From the NCBI GenBank assembly GCA_965367295.1, contig CBDUHN010000004.1:1-64000 (forward strand): a DNA stretch of 64,000 nt. Direction: 5' to 3'. The DNA is from JAIVHA01 sp965367295. GTDB lineage: Bacteria > Pseudomonadota > Gammaproteobacteria > DSM-19610. The notes below the pieces were generated by a model. The model saw only the letters and a list, made by a program, of their open reading frames with translations, ran no database searches and was not told the origin of the DNA. This document shows, piece by piece, positions 33,707 through 42,379 of the stretch. Every line of letters starts with the position of its first letter. The first letter of the stretch is position 1. The position numbers and the translations under genes were made by a program.

Positions 33707-34288
33707 TCACGGCTGACTGCTCGTCTTACGGCCCGTAAACATGGCCCGTACCAGATTTTCCCGATGCACCAGGCTTTCCACGATCACGCCCAGCACATGA
33801 ATCACTACCAGAAACAGGGTGGCGTTGGCGAAGAATTCATGCAACTCTTCCAGCACGTCTTCGCTTGCTTCGCCGGCACCGGCCATCCAGCCAGCCAGCG
33901 GACCCGCCTGTTCTTCCACTCCATACAGCGCCATGCCCGTTACCGTGGTCACGATCAGGCTCAGCAGCAGCAGGACGATCATCAGGCCACCTGCCGGGTT
34001 ATGGCCGATATAGCGCTTCGCCCGCCCCAGCGTCAGGTCTTTGCCATAGGCCAGCGCCGCTCCTGGGCTGCGCACGAAGTCCGAGAAGCGGGCATGGCGG
34101 GTGCCGATCAGCCCCCACACCAGGCGGAACATCACCAGGCCGAATACGATATAACCCGCCCAGCTGTGGATCAGCATGGTTTCATCTTCACCCTCGAGCA
34201 GATAGGCCACCGCAAAGGCCGTCACCAGCGACCAGTGGAAAATCCGCACCAGCGGATCCCATACTTTGATTTCGTTTTGCCCGGACAT
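33707..34288 (-). CDS. Cytochrome b561-family membrane protein
   Basis: This 193-residue protein has four membrane helices. Haem-binding His candidates are seen in KVWDPLVRIFHWSLV, ETMLIHSWAGYIVFGLVMFRLVWGL, KRYIGHNPAGG and LVVIHVLGVIVESLVHREN. It matches the Ni-hydrogenase-type/cytochrome b561 N-terminal family that transfers electrons between quinol and periplasmic c-type partners. ATG 34288 follows GAGGG. It heads the probable operon b561-PepSY-regulator-kinase. Confidence 0.9.
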   Translation of the reverse strand: MSGQNEIKVWDPLVRIFHWSLVTAFAVAYLLEGEDETMLIHSWAGYIVFGLVMFRLVWGLIGTRHARFSDFVRSPGAALAYGKDLTLGRAKRYIGHNPAGGLMIVLLLLSLIVTTVTGMALYGVEEQAGPLAGWMAGAGEASEDVLEELHEFFANATLFLVVIHVLGVIVESLVHRENLVRAMFTGRKTSSQP

Positions 34289-34489
34289 GGCACGCCCTCT
34301 GTTAGTAATCACCTGGGGACGAGCATAGGGAGTAATGCTGAATCAAAGCTGAAATGGGAAGGCGGGCTGCATCCATGCGGATACACAAGTCATGGCTGGG
34401 AATTCCTTCATCATTCCGGTCCGCCTGGGGACAGTAGCAAAGCACCACCGGGAGGCGGACCGGAATGGGGTATCGACCCCGCGCCTGGT

Positions 34490-34747
34490 CTAGTGCGGTG
34501 GTTCACTCACCGGCGCCAACTCGACATCCTGCTTACGGGCCCGCTCATCCATTTCCTCGCGGTGCTCATCGAGAAAAAGCTGGCGCTCCTCTTCTGTCGG
34601 CAGGCTACGCAATTCGGCCTTGTATTCGGCCCGCTCCAGGGGCGACATCAGCCGATAGCCGTAGATACCACTCGGATCACCCGCCGCCGCCATCCCCGCC
34701 AAACCCATATTCAGGACCAGCAAACCACCCAGAATCCAATGCTGCAT
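34490..34747 (-). CDS. Small secreted charged protein
   Basis: This 85-residue protein has a clear signal peptide (HWILGGLLVLNMGLAGMAAA, cleavage near residue 22). A highly charged helical region follows (MSPLERAEYKAELRSLPTEEERQLFLDEHREEM). A ribosome-binding site GGAGGG precedes the ATG. The family is not identified; short periplasmic proteins with ERxEYxxxxRxxxTxEER-like helices are common in sulfur-oxidising gammaproteobacteria. Confidence 0.7.
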   Translation of the reverse strand: MQHWILGGLLVLNMGLAGMAAAGDPSGIYGYRLMSPLERAEYKAELRSLPTEEERQLFLDEHREEMDERARKQDVELAPVSEPPH

Positions 34748-34811
34748 ATCGCTTCCCTCCGGTTATCCCCGGGCAACATAGTACTCCCGGGAATCATGGC
34801 GGGACAGGCAC

Positions 34812-34838
34812 AAAAAAGCCGGGCATTGCCCGGCTTTT
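34812..34838 (-). terminator. Intrinsic terminator of grxD
   Basis: AAAAGCCGGGC (34814-34824) pairs with GCCCGGCTTTT (34828-34838) around an ATT loop. The minus strand ends in a run of T. It starts 24 nt after the grxD stop codon. Confidence 0.85.
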
Positions 34839-34861
34839 CATGGCCCTGGTCTGTCGGACAA

Positions 34862-35185
34862 TCAGGCCTTGGCGCCCGCCGCCGCTTCCAGCATGGGCTT
34901 GAGTTCGCCCTTTTGGAACAACTCCAACGTGATGTCGCAACCGCCGATCAGCTCACCGTTTACATACACCTGGGGGAAGGTCGGCCAGTTGGCAAAACGG
35001 GGCAGATTCTGGAAGATATCCGGGTCCGCCAGCACGTTTACGTGGGCGAATTCCACGTTACAGGCCTTCAGTGCCTCGGAGGTACGACTGGAGAAACCAC
35101 ACATGGGCATCTGCGGGGTGCCCTTCATGTAGATGATGACGGGGTTGTTTTCCACCTGCTCTTTGATTCGATCCATTACGTCCAT
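34862..35185 (-). CDS. grxD: Monothiol glutaredoxin Grx4/GrxD
   Basis: This 107-residue protein has the monothiol CGFS site (Cys29) in PQMPMCGFSSRTSEAL, the WPTFPQVYVNGELIGGCDI segment and the glutathione-binding motifs. CGFS glutaredoxins bind a [2Fe-2S] cluster with glutathione and BolA partners in Fe-S trafficking. It is a single gene with its own terminator. Confidence 0.95.
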   Translation of the reverse strand: MDVMDRIKEQVENNPVIIYMKGTPQMPMCGFSSRTSEALKACNVEFAHVNVLADPDIFQNLPRFANWPTFPQVYVNGELIGGCDITLELFQKGELKPMLEAAAGAKA

Positions 35186-35366
35186 AACTCTATGTACCTC
35201 AAGATGATAAGTGGGTTATAGCGCACCGGGCACTCATCTCATCCGGCCACGCGCGAAACTGGGTACCAGTGTACCTAAGCTCGGTTGGGGTTAAAAAGGC
35301 TAATTTCAAGGGGATATACCGTGAAAATTCCATGGATCCGACCCTCTGGCTCTGTGGGAATTCGGG

Positions 35367-37154
35367 CTATCCGACCCCGCCCCCATCCACATTGCGCTGC
35401 AACCAGTACTCCAGCAGCACCATGTGCCACAGCTTGCTGCCCAGCAAGCGCGTATGCTGGTGTTCCGGGTCGGCCAGCAGCCTGTCCAGGTAGGCGGCAT
35501 GATACAACCCGCGTTCCCGACAGGCCCGGGAATTGACCACGGCACGCATAAAGTCGAGAAACTCCCCGCGCACGAACTTCAGTGCCGGCACCGGGAAATA
35601 CCCCTTGGGCCGGTCGATCACACCATCCGGCACCAGTCCGCGGGCGATGCGCTTGAGCATGTGTTTGCCGCCGGAACCGGTCTTGTACTCGGGCGGCATG
35701 GAGGCCACCAGTTCCACCAGCTCATGATCCAGGAACGGGACCCGCGCCTCCAGCCCCCAGGCCATGGTCATATTGTCCACCCGTTTGACCGGGTCATCGA
35801 CGATCAGGGTAGTGACATCAAAACCCAGCACCCGGTTGAGGAACTCACCATTACCCATCGCAGCGAGGCCGGTGGCGACCCGTGCCGAGGTATAGTCCGA
35901 CCCCCGGTAACCGGCCTCGACCATCTCCATCAGTTCATCGTGGTCCCGATCAAAGTAACGCGGCGCGAAGCGTTCCAGGTCGGAACCGGAAGCCGCATCC
36001 ATTTGCGGATACCAGAAATAGCCACCGAATACCTCATCGGCCCCCTGCCCGCTCTGTACCACCTTTACATGCTGCGAAACCTGTTCGGCCAACAGGTAAA
36101 AGGCCACGGCATCCTGCCCGAACATCGGCTCGGCCATATTGTCCACCGCCTCGGGCAGGCGTTTGAGCACTTCGGAATTCTGCACATGAAATTTGTGATG
36201 CTGTGTGGCGAAGCGCTCCACCACCTGGTCCGAGTACTCGAATTCACTGCCTTTCTCGTCCGGGTGATCCTCGAAGCCGACGGAAAAGGTACGCAGGTTT
36301 TCGACACCCGACTCGGCCAGCAAGCCCACCAGCAGGCTGGAGTCCAGGCCACCGGACAACAGCACGCCTACCGGCACATCGGCAATGGTCATGCGTCGCT
36401 GTACCGCACGCAGCAAGGAGTCCCGTACCGCCTCCATCCATTCCCATTCACTCAGTGAACGGTCTGCCGGGCGTGTTTCCAGGCGCCAGTACTGGCGCAA
36501 TTGTTTGCGGCCGTTGGCTTCAATGGTGAGGGTATGACCGGGTTTGAGCTTGCGGATGCCACGCAGAATAGTGCGCGGCGCGGGAATCACTGCATGCAGG
36601 GTGAACTGATGATGCAGGGCCACCGGATCGATACCGGTATCCACATCACCGGCGGCGAGGATCGACTGACTGGTGGAAGCGAAACGGAAGCAGCCGCGCG
36701 CAAAGCTGTAATACAGTGGCTTGATGCCGAAACGGTCGCGGGCCAGGAACAGATGCTGGCGTTTCACATCCCAGATGGCGAAGGCGAACATGCCATGCAG
36801 GTGTTCGACACAGGACTCACCCCACTCGGCATAGGCCTTGAGAATGGTTTCACTGTCACCATCGGAAAAGAAGTGATAGCCCTTGGTGATCAGCTCAGCA
36901 CGCAGTTCCCTGTAATTGTAGATGGTGCCATTGAAGACCAGCACCAGGTCCAGATCGGCATCGATGAGCGGCTGGTTGGAACGGTTGGACAGATCAATGA
37001 TCGCCAGCCGCCGGTGTCCAAGAGCCACTGGGCCATCGGAATGACTGCCGTCATGATCCGGCCCACGCCGCTCGAGCTTTTCCATCATCCGCCCCACATG
37101 CGCCAGGTCCGCCACCCGGCCATCGAGACGTAATTCACCACAAATACCGCACAT
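35367..37154 (-). CDS. Asparagine synthase-type amidotransferase, probably N-acetylglutaminylglutamine amidotransferase
   Basis: This 595-residue protein has an N-terminal glutaminase domain with Cys2 (MCGICGELRLDG) and LGHRRLAIIDLS. The C-terminal synthetase domain has VPVGVLLSGGLDSSLLVGLL and VQSGQGADEVFGGYFWYP. The start CGICGELR, the FHGMFAFAIWD-like segment and HAVIPAPRTILRGIRKLKPG resemble the amidotransferase that makes the osmolyte NAGGN more than the usual AsnB. The NAGGN acetyltransferase and peptidase genes that normally accompany it are absent here. Plain asparagine synthetase remains possible. A BON lipoprotein gene lies directly upstream. Confidence 0.8.
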   Translation of the reverse strand: MCGICGELRLDGRVADLAHVGRMMEKLERRGPDHDGSHSDGPVALGHRRLAIIDLSNRSNQPLIDADLDLVLVFNGTIYNYRELRAELITKGYHFFSDGDSETILKAYAEWGESCVEHLHGMFAFAIWDVKRQHLFLARDRFGIKPLYYSFARGCFRFASTSQSILAAGDVDTGIDPVALHHQFTLHAVIPAPRTILRGIRKLKPGHTLTIEANGRKQLRQYWRLETRPADRSLSEWEWMEAVRDSLLRAVQRRMTIADVPVGVLLSGGLDSSLLVGLLAESGVENLRTFSVGFEDHPDEKGSEFEYSDQVVERFATQHHKFHVQNSEVLKRLPEAVDNMAEPMFGQDAVAFYLLAEQVSQHVKVVQSGQGADEVFGGYFWYPQMDAASGSDLERFAPRYFDRDHDELMEMVEAGYRGSDYTSARVATGLAAMGNGEFLNRVLGFDVTTLIVDDPVKRVDNMTMAWGLEARVPFLDHELVELVASMPPEYKTGSGGKHMLKRIARGLVPDGVIDRPKGYFPVPALKFVRGEFLDFMRAVVNSRACRERGLYHAAYLDRLLADPEHQHTRLLGSKLWHMVLLEYWLQRNVDGGGVG

Positions 37155-37170
37155 ACTGCTTTAGTCCTTG

Positions 37171-37521
37171 CTATTGGGTAATGGTCAGCCTGGAGACGAC
37201 CTGTTTCACGCCCCGGGTGCCGCGCGCCAGGGATACCGCCCGTTCCGCTGCCGCGGCACTGGGCACGGGACCATACAGGGTCACCACCCCATTGCGGGTA
37301 TCCACATTCACGTCCATCGCACTGACCAGGTCGTCTTTCACATACCGGGTATTGATACGTGATGTGATGGCGGCATCCTCGGAGATCCGGGCGACGCTAC
37401 GGTCATCCTTACCTACATAATAGCCGCCGGCAGCGGCACCACCGACCACCAGTGCACCACAGCCACTGGTGGTCATGGCTGCCAGCGAGATCAGCACCAC
37501 TTGCCATATCGTTTTATCCAT
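37171..37521 (-). CDS. BON-domain lipoprotein
   Basis: This 116-residue protein has a lipoprotein-type signal (VVLISLAAMTTSGCGAL, Cys21), a Gly-rich hydrophobic patch (GALVVGGAAAGGYYVG) and one BON domain (ISEDAAITSRINTRYV...VDTRNGVVTLYGPVPSAAAAERAV). BON proteins bind phospholipid and help envelope stress resistance. ATG 37521 has GGAAGGA upstream. The Cys context is TSGC rather than a perfect lipobox, so lipidation is likely but not certain. Confidence 0.85.
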   Translation of the reverse strand: MDKTIWQVVLISLAAMTTSGCGALVVGGAAAGGYYVGKDDRSVARISEDAAITSRINTRYVKDDLVSAMDVNVDTRNGVVTLYGPVPSAAAAERAVSLARGTRGVKQVVSRLTITQ

Positions 37522-37616
37522 CGAATATCCTTCCCGCCGTTTCACCTGCATTCCAACAACCGACCACACCCACAGCCCGTATTGCACCATTTCCGGCACA
37601 TCCGTTCATGTCGGGA

Positions 37617-39152
37617 CTAACACCTGCCCCAGCCGCCACCCCCCGGGGTATGAATACTGATTACATCGCCGGCCTGTGCCTGCAGGCTGACCTTAGGCGG
37701 CAGCGGGCGGCCATTATGCCGGTTTTCGCCCGGTAAACCTGTAGCGCCACCCTGCAAGCCCCAGGGAGCATGATTGCGGCGCTCGGTAAGCAGGGTCAAC
37801 TGCGTCGGTGCCAGCAATTCGAATTCACGGATCAGACCATCACCACCGGGATGCAAACCGGCACCACCGGAGCCACGACGCATGGCATAGCGCCGTATCC
37901 GTACGGGGTAGTGCGCTTCCAGCACCTCGATGGGCGTATTGAGGGTGTTGGTCATGTGCGTCTGCACCCCGCTCTGTCCGGCACACAGGGCGCCACCCCC
38001 CATGCCACCGCCGATGGTTTCATAATAATCCCAGCTCAATCCCGGCAACCGGGCACCCATCGCCAGGTTATTCATCGTGCCCTGGCTGGCAGCGGGGATG
38101 CGTTCCGGCAGCGCCTGTGCCAGCGCTCCCAGCACCACGTCCACCACGCGACTGCTGGTTTCCACGTTGCCGGCGGCCACCGCGGCCGGGCGCCGTGCAT
38201 TCAATAGGCAGCCCTCGGGCGCGGATAATCCGATGGCGCGAAAACTACCCGCACAGGCCGGGGTCTGCGCGGGCATGAGGCAACGGAATACGTAATAGAC
38301 CGCAGCCGCAGCCACTGATAGCGGACAATTCACATTGCCAGGCATTTGCGGCGCTGTGCCAGCAAAATCCACCTGGATGCAGCCTTGCTGCACATGAATG
38401 CACACCGCTATGGGAATATCACAATTTCCCAGGCCATCGTCATCCATATAATCGGTGAAGCGGTAGTCACCATCGGGGATGTCGGCCAGTGCACTGTGCG
38501 CCAGGCGTTCCGCGTAGTCGTTCAGGGCCACCAGCCCTTGCCGATACGCCGCCACCCCCAGGGTTTGCACCAGCTGTTGCAGGCGCTGCAGGCCGGCACG
38601 GTTGGCACTGATCTGGGCGGAAAAATCCCCCTGCGCCTGGTCGGGACGGGCGGTGCGACCGGTGATGGCCTCCAGTAATGCCTGATCCTGCTCGCCACGA
38701 TGTAATAAGTAGGTAGGGGGAATCACCATACCCTCCTCTTCCAGACGCCGGCCAATGGGCATGGAGCCGGGGGTCTCGGCACCGATATCGGCATGGTGGG
38801 CGCGGTTGGCCACGAAACCGATGCATTGCGCGTCCACGAATACCGGCGCGATCAGCGTCACATCGGGAAGATGGGTGCCACCGAGGAAGGGATCATTGAG
38901 CAGCACCATGTCACCGGCAGCCCAGTCGATACGTTCCACCAGGTCGGCCATGGCATAGGCCATGCTGCCGAGATGCACCGGGATATGCGCCGCCTGGGCA
39001 CAGAGTCCGCCGCGCTCATCAAATACCGCGCAGGAATAATCCAGTCGGTCACGGATATTGGGTGAGAAGGCGGTGCGCCGCAGCACGGCCCCCATCTCAT
39101 CGCTGACGGCGGCGATCCGACTGGCAAAGATACTCAGCTGAACGGGATTCAT
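37617..39152 (-). CDS. Hydantoinase B/5-oxoprolinase family protein (HyuB)
   Basis: This 511-residue protein has the HyuB start (PVQLSIFASRIAAVSDEMGAVLRRTAFSPNIRDRLDYSCAVF). It continues with LNDPFLGGTHLPDVTLIAPVF, FVANRAHHADIGAETPGSMP and GGDGLIREFELLAPTQLTLLTERR. HyuB normally works with HyuA in ATP-dependent hydrolysis of hydantoins, 5-oxoproline or related lactams. No hyuA gene or fusion partner is present beside it. It is unusually isolated, so its partner must be encoded elsewhere, if at all. Confidence 0.88.
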   Translation of the reverse strand: MNPVQLSIFASRIAAVSDEMGAVLRRTAFSPNIRDRLDYSCAVFDERGGLCAQAAHIPVHLGSMAYAMADLVERIDWAAGDMVLLNDPFLGGTHLPDVTLIAPVFVDAQCIGFVANRAHHADIGAETPGSMPIGRRLEEEGMVIPPTYLLHRGEQDQALLEAITGRTARPDQAQGDFSAQISANRAGLQRLQQLVQTLGVAAYRQGLVALNDYAERLAHSALADIPDGDYRFTDYMDDDGLGNCDIPIAVCIHVQQGCIQVDFAGTAPQMPGNVNCPLSVAAAAVYYVFRCLMPAQTPACAGSFRAIGLSAPEGCLLNARRPAAVAAGNVETSSRVVDVVLGALAQALPERIPAASQGTMNNLAMGARLPGLSWDYYETIGGGMGGGALCAGQSGVQTHMTNTLNTPIEVLEAHYPVRIRRYAMRRGSGGAGLHPGGDGLIREFELLAPTQLTLLTERRNHAPWGLQGGATGLPGENRHNGRPLPPKVSLQAQAGDVISIHTPGGGGWGRC

Positions 39153-39332
39153 GGCACGGCATTATGCCTGAAATAAAGTGCACGGATTGACGGATATCAA
39201 GGCGCCATCATCCTGTTTTTGTTATTGCAATGCGCCACTTCCTCCCGTATCCTCCCCAAACTTGACCAAAACAGTCACCTTTATATTCATAAGCAAAAAC
39301 GCAGTCAGACTGCAGTGAGAGGAGTCGCTTAC

Positions 39333-39944
39333 ATGAATCCATTGAATTCCATTCTCGGTACCATCATCTCCGGTTTCGTTCTGGCGGTGATCGCCATTTT
39401 CGCGTTCGGCCCCGCAGGCGCGATCAACCCGTGGGAATTCTGGGTGTGGATCCACGTGATCGTCGGTATCACCTGGATCGGCCTGTTGTACTACTTCAAC
39501 TTCGTACAGGTTCCGGCCGTGGGCGCCGCCCTCGGCGATGCCAATAACGGCGGCCCTGGCCCTGCAGCCATCAACAAGTATGTCGCCCCCCGCGCCCTGC
39601 TGTGGTTCCGCTGGGCTGCGCTGGCCACCTGGCTGACCGGTGCGCTGGCCCTGGAAGCGATGCACACTGCCCCTGGCTCCGGCTTCGTGGCCGCCTTCAC
39701 CTTCCAGGACGGCTACCAGCTGATCGGCATGGGCGCCTGGCTCGGCACCATCATGCTGTTCAACGTCTGGGGCCTGATCTGGCCGAACCAGAAGAAGATC
39801 CTCGGCCTGACCGCCACCCCGGCCAGTGCCGATGAAATCGCCAAGGCCAAAAAAGTGGCCCTGATGGCCTCGCGCACCAACACCCTGCTGTCCATCCCCA
39901 TGCTGCTTGGCATGACCGGCCATATGCACGGCCTGCCCTTCTAA
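39333..39944 (+). CDS. PuuD-family (urate hydroxylase N-terminal domain) membrane protein
   Basis: This 203-residue protein has about five membrane segments and matches the urate-oxidase N-terminal membrane family. WVWIHVIVGITWIGLLYYFNFVQVPA and WFRWAALATWLTGALALE carry conserved His/Trp residues. A GAWLGTIMLFNVWGLIWPNQKKIL segment and GMTGHMHGLPF at the C-terminus complete it. It lacks the cytochrome c domain found in full PuuD. The role is unclear; no purine genes lie nearby. ATG 39333 follows AGGAG. Confidence 0.8.
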   Translation: MNPLNSILGTIISGFVLAVIAIFAFGPAGAINPWEFWVWIHVIVGITWIGLLYYFNFVQVPAVGAALGDANNGGPGPAAINKYVAPRALLWFRWAALATWLTGALALEAMHTAPGSGFVAAFTFQDGYQLIGMGAWLGTIMLFNVWGLIWPNQKKILGLTATPASADEIAKAKKVALMASRTNTLLSIPMLLGMTGHMHGLPF

Positions 39945-39964
39945 ACAGGGGATCTTCCTCAGGG

Positions 39965-40002
39965 AAACGAGAAAACCCGGCTCAGGCCGGGTTTTCTCGT
40001 TT
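39965..40002. terminator. Strong intrinsic terminator after the PuuD-like gene
   Basis: A 17-bp perfect stem (39965-39981 with 39986-40002) with loop TCAG and a TTTT run inside the 3' arm. It lies 20 nt after the stop codon and before the argD promoter. Confidence 0.85.
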
Positions 40003-40028
40003 CAAGCAACTGAAATACCGGCATTCAC

Positions 40029-40054
40029 AGATTTGCCTGTTCGGACGCAAATCT
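40029..40054. promoter_or_regulatory. 8-bp perfect inverted repeat upstream of argD
   Basis: AGATTTGC (40029-40036) and GCAAATCT (40047-40054) flank a 10-nt spacer and abut TATAGAAT, a possible -10. It may be the operator of the argD-argF promoter. It does not match the ArgR box well. Confidence 0.35.
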
Positions 40055-40124
40055 ATAGAATTTCGTTTTTGCACTGGCGGTCTCCCATGCAGGGGCTGCC
40101 TTTTGTTTTTGGGGGTTCCCAAAG

Positions 40125-41303
40125 ATGTCCGACCACCTGATGAACAACTACAACCGCCTGCCGGTGGCCTTTGTCCGCGGCGAAGGCGCCATGCTGTGGG
40201 ACACGGATGGTAAACCGTACCTGGATGCCCTCGCCGGCGTGGCCGTGTGTGGCCTGGGCCATGCGCACCCGGCCGTGACCCGCGCCCTGTGCGAACAGGC
40301 CGGCACCCTGGTGCATACCTCCAACATCTACCGTATTCCGAAGCAGGAAGCCCTGGCAGAACGGCTGTGCCGGCATTCCGGGCTGGACCGCGCCTTCTTC
40401 TGCAATTCCGGCGCCGAGGCCAACGAGGCCGCCATCAAGCTGGCCCGCCTGCACGGCCACCGGCAGGATATCCAGGCACCGCAGATCATCGTCACCGAAG
40501 GCAGCTTCCACGGCCGTACCCTGGCCACTCTGTCGGCTACCGGCAACCGCAAGGTACAGGCCGGTTTTGAACCGCTGGTGCAGGGCTTTATCCGTGTGCC
40601 CTACAACGACCTGGATGCCATTCGCAACGTGGCTGACAACAGCAACAGCATCGCCGCCGTACTGGTGGAACCGGTACAGGGCGAAGGCGGCATCAACGTG
40701 CCCGATGCGGAGTATCTCGCCGGCATCCGCCAGCTCTGTGATGAAAAAGGCTGGCTGATGATCCTCGATGAAATCCAGACCGGCCTCGCCCGCACCGGCC
40801 ACTGGTTCGCCTTCCAGCACAGCGGTCTGCTGCCCGATGTCATGACCCTGGCCAAGGGCCTGGGCAACGGCATGCCCGTGGGCGCCTGCCTGGCGCGGGG
40901 CGCCGCCGCAGAACTGTTCAAGCCCGGCAACCATGGCAGCACCTTTGGCGGCAACCCGCTGGCCATGAGCGCCGCGCTGGCCGTGCTCGACACCATCGAG
41001 CAGGAGCAGCTCATTCCGCGCGCCGAAACCCTGGGCACACGCATGCGGGCTGATTTCGAGGCCGCCTTGCAGGACGTGGCGGGCGTAGTGAAGATCCGCG
41101 GCAAGGGGCTGATGCTGGCCATCGAACTCGATCGACCCTGTAGCGAACTGGTGGGCCGCGCCCTGGAGCAGGGCCTGCTGATCAACGTCACCGCCGAGCG
41201 TTCGATCCGGCTGTTGCCGCCGCTCATCATCAGTGATACGCAGGCCGATGAAATCGTCGCCAAGGTCAGCACATTGGTACAGGAATTCCTGCAGCAGGCC
41301 TGA
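40125..41303 (+). CDS. argD: Acetylornithine aminotransferase
   Basis: This 392-residue class III aminotransferase starts MSDHLMNNYNRLPVAFVRGE. It has FFCNSGAEANEAAIKLAR, GSFHGRTLATLSATGN, the ILDEIQTGLARTG motif and the PLP lysine in TLAKGLGNGMPVGA (Lys244). It converts N-acetylglutamate semialdehyde to acetylornithine and may also act in lysine synthesis. It is followed by argF with only a 2-nt gap, forming an argD-argF operon. Confidence 0.94.
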   Translation: MSDHLMNNYNRLPVAFVRGEGAMLWDTDGKPYLDALAGVAVCGLGHAHPAVTRALCEQAGTLVHTSNIYRIPKQEALAERLCRHSGLDRAFFCNSGAEANEAAIKLARLHGHRQDIQAPQIIVTEGSFHGRTLATLSATGNRKVQAGFEPLVQGFIRVPYNDLDAIRNVADNSNSIAAVLVEPVQGEGGINVPDAEYLAGIRQLCDEKGWLMILDEIQTGLARTGHWFAFQHSGLLPDVMTLAKGLGNGMPVGACLARGAAAELFKPGNHGSTFGGNPLAMSAALAVLDTIEQEQLIPRAETLGTRMRADFEAALQDVAGVVKIRGKGLMLAIELDRPCSELVGRALEQGLLINVTAERSIRLLPPLIISDTQADEIVAKVSTLVQEFLQQA

Positions 41304-41305
41304 GT

Positions 41306-42208
41306 ATGACAGTACGCCACTTCCTTACCCTCCAGGACTTCTCACCGGAGGAACTGCAGCAGCTGATTCAGCGCGGCATCGAGCTCAAGGCCATGCTCAA
41401 GCGCGGTGAAATCTACGAACCCCTGTGCAACAAGGTGCTGGCGATGATTTTCGAGAAATCCTCGACCCGCACCCGCGTCTCATTCGAAACCGGCATGGCC
41501 CAACTCGGTGGCCATGCCATGTTCCTCTCGCCACGCGACACCCAACTGGGGCGCGGTGAGCCGGTGGAAGACAGCGCCCGGGTAATGTCCAGCATGGTGG
41601 ACATCATCATGATCCGCACCTTCGCCCATGAGACGGTGGAACGTTTCAGCGCATTCTCCAGCAAGCCGGTAATCAACGCCCTGACGGACATGTTCCATCC
41701 CTGCCAGCTATTGGCGGACATGCAGACCTATTACGAACGCCGTGGCAGCATCCAGGGCAAGACCGTGACCTGGGTCGGCGACGGCAATAACATGTGCCAG
41801 TCCTATATCAATGCGGCCCAACAGTATGACTTCCAGTTGCGCATCGCCTGCCCGGGGAGTTATGAGCCCGACCCCCGGCTGGTGCAGGAAGCCAGCGACC
41901 GGGTACAGATCTTCACCGATCCGATGGAGGCCGCCAGCGGCGCCCACCTGATCGTGACCGATGTGTGGGCCAGCATGGGCCAGGAAGATGAACAACGGGA
42001 ACGCGCCCGTATCTTCGCCAATTACCAGGTCAGTGCCGAACTGATGCGCCAGGCAGACCCGGATGCCCTGTTCATGCACTGCCTGCCCGCCCATCGCGGC
42101 GAGGAGGTCGCCGCAGAGGTCATCGACGGCCCGCAAAGTGTCGTATGGAGCGAGGCGGAAAACCGCCTGCACGCCCAGAAGGCCTTGCTGGAATTCCTGA
42201 TGCGCTGA
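41306..42208 (+). CDS. argF: Ornithine carbamoyltransferase
   Basis: This 300-residue protein has the carbamoyl-phosphate motif FEKSSTRTRVSFE, the HPCQLLADM motif, the ornithine-side region DVWASMGQE and the HCLPAHRGEEV catalytic Cys motif. It makes citrulline from ornithine and carbamoyl phosphate, feeding argG. It is the second gene of the argDF operon. Confidence 0.96.
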   Translation: MTVRHFLTLQDFSPEELQQLIQRGIELKAMLKRGEIYEPLCNKVLAMIFEKSSTRTRVSFETGMAQLGGHAMFLSPRDTQLGRGEPVEDSARVMSSMVDIIMIRTFAHETVERFSAFSSKPVINALTDMFHPCQLLADMQTYYERRGSIQGKTVTWVGDGNNMCQSYINAAQQYDFQLRIACPGSYEPDPRLVQEASDRVQIFTDPMEAASGAHLIVTDVWASMGQEDEQRERARIFANYQVSAELMRQADPDALFMHCLPAHRGEEVAAEVIDGPQSVVWSEAENRLHAQKALLEFLMR

Positions 42209-42379
42209 GGTGGTTCTCCCCGCAACCGGTAAAATCCGCCACGGATGAAATCAGGCGGGTATTCGATGTTCACCGGATACCTTGGCCCGCTACCCCCTTA
42301 TCCCGCCTGGCAGTGGCTATCAACGCACAGGCCCCACGCGAAAAACAAGATATAGGCGTAACTTCACGTCTGTCTCAAT

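Noticed and set aside
33764..35221. A 485-codon + strand open frame
   Set aside because: It lies antisense to the cytochrome b561, small secreted protein and grxD genes, all recognisable on the minus strand.
40021..40062. ArgR box upstream of argD
   Set aside because: A partial TGAAA...ATTCA pattern is present but its spacing is wrong for the ArgR consensus; only the neutral inverted repeat is reported.
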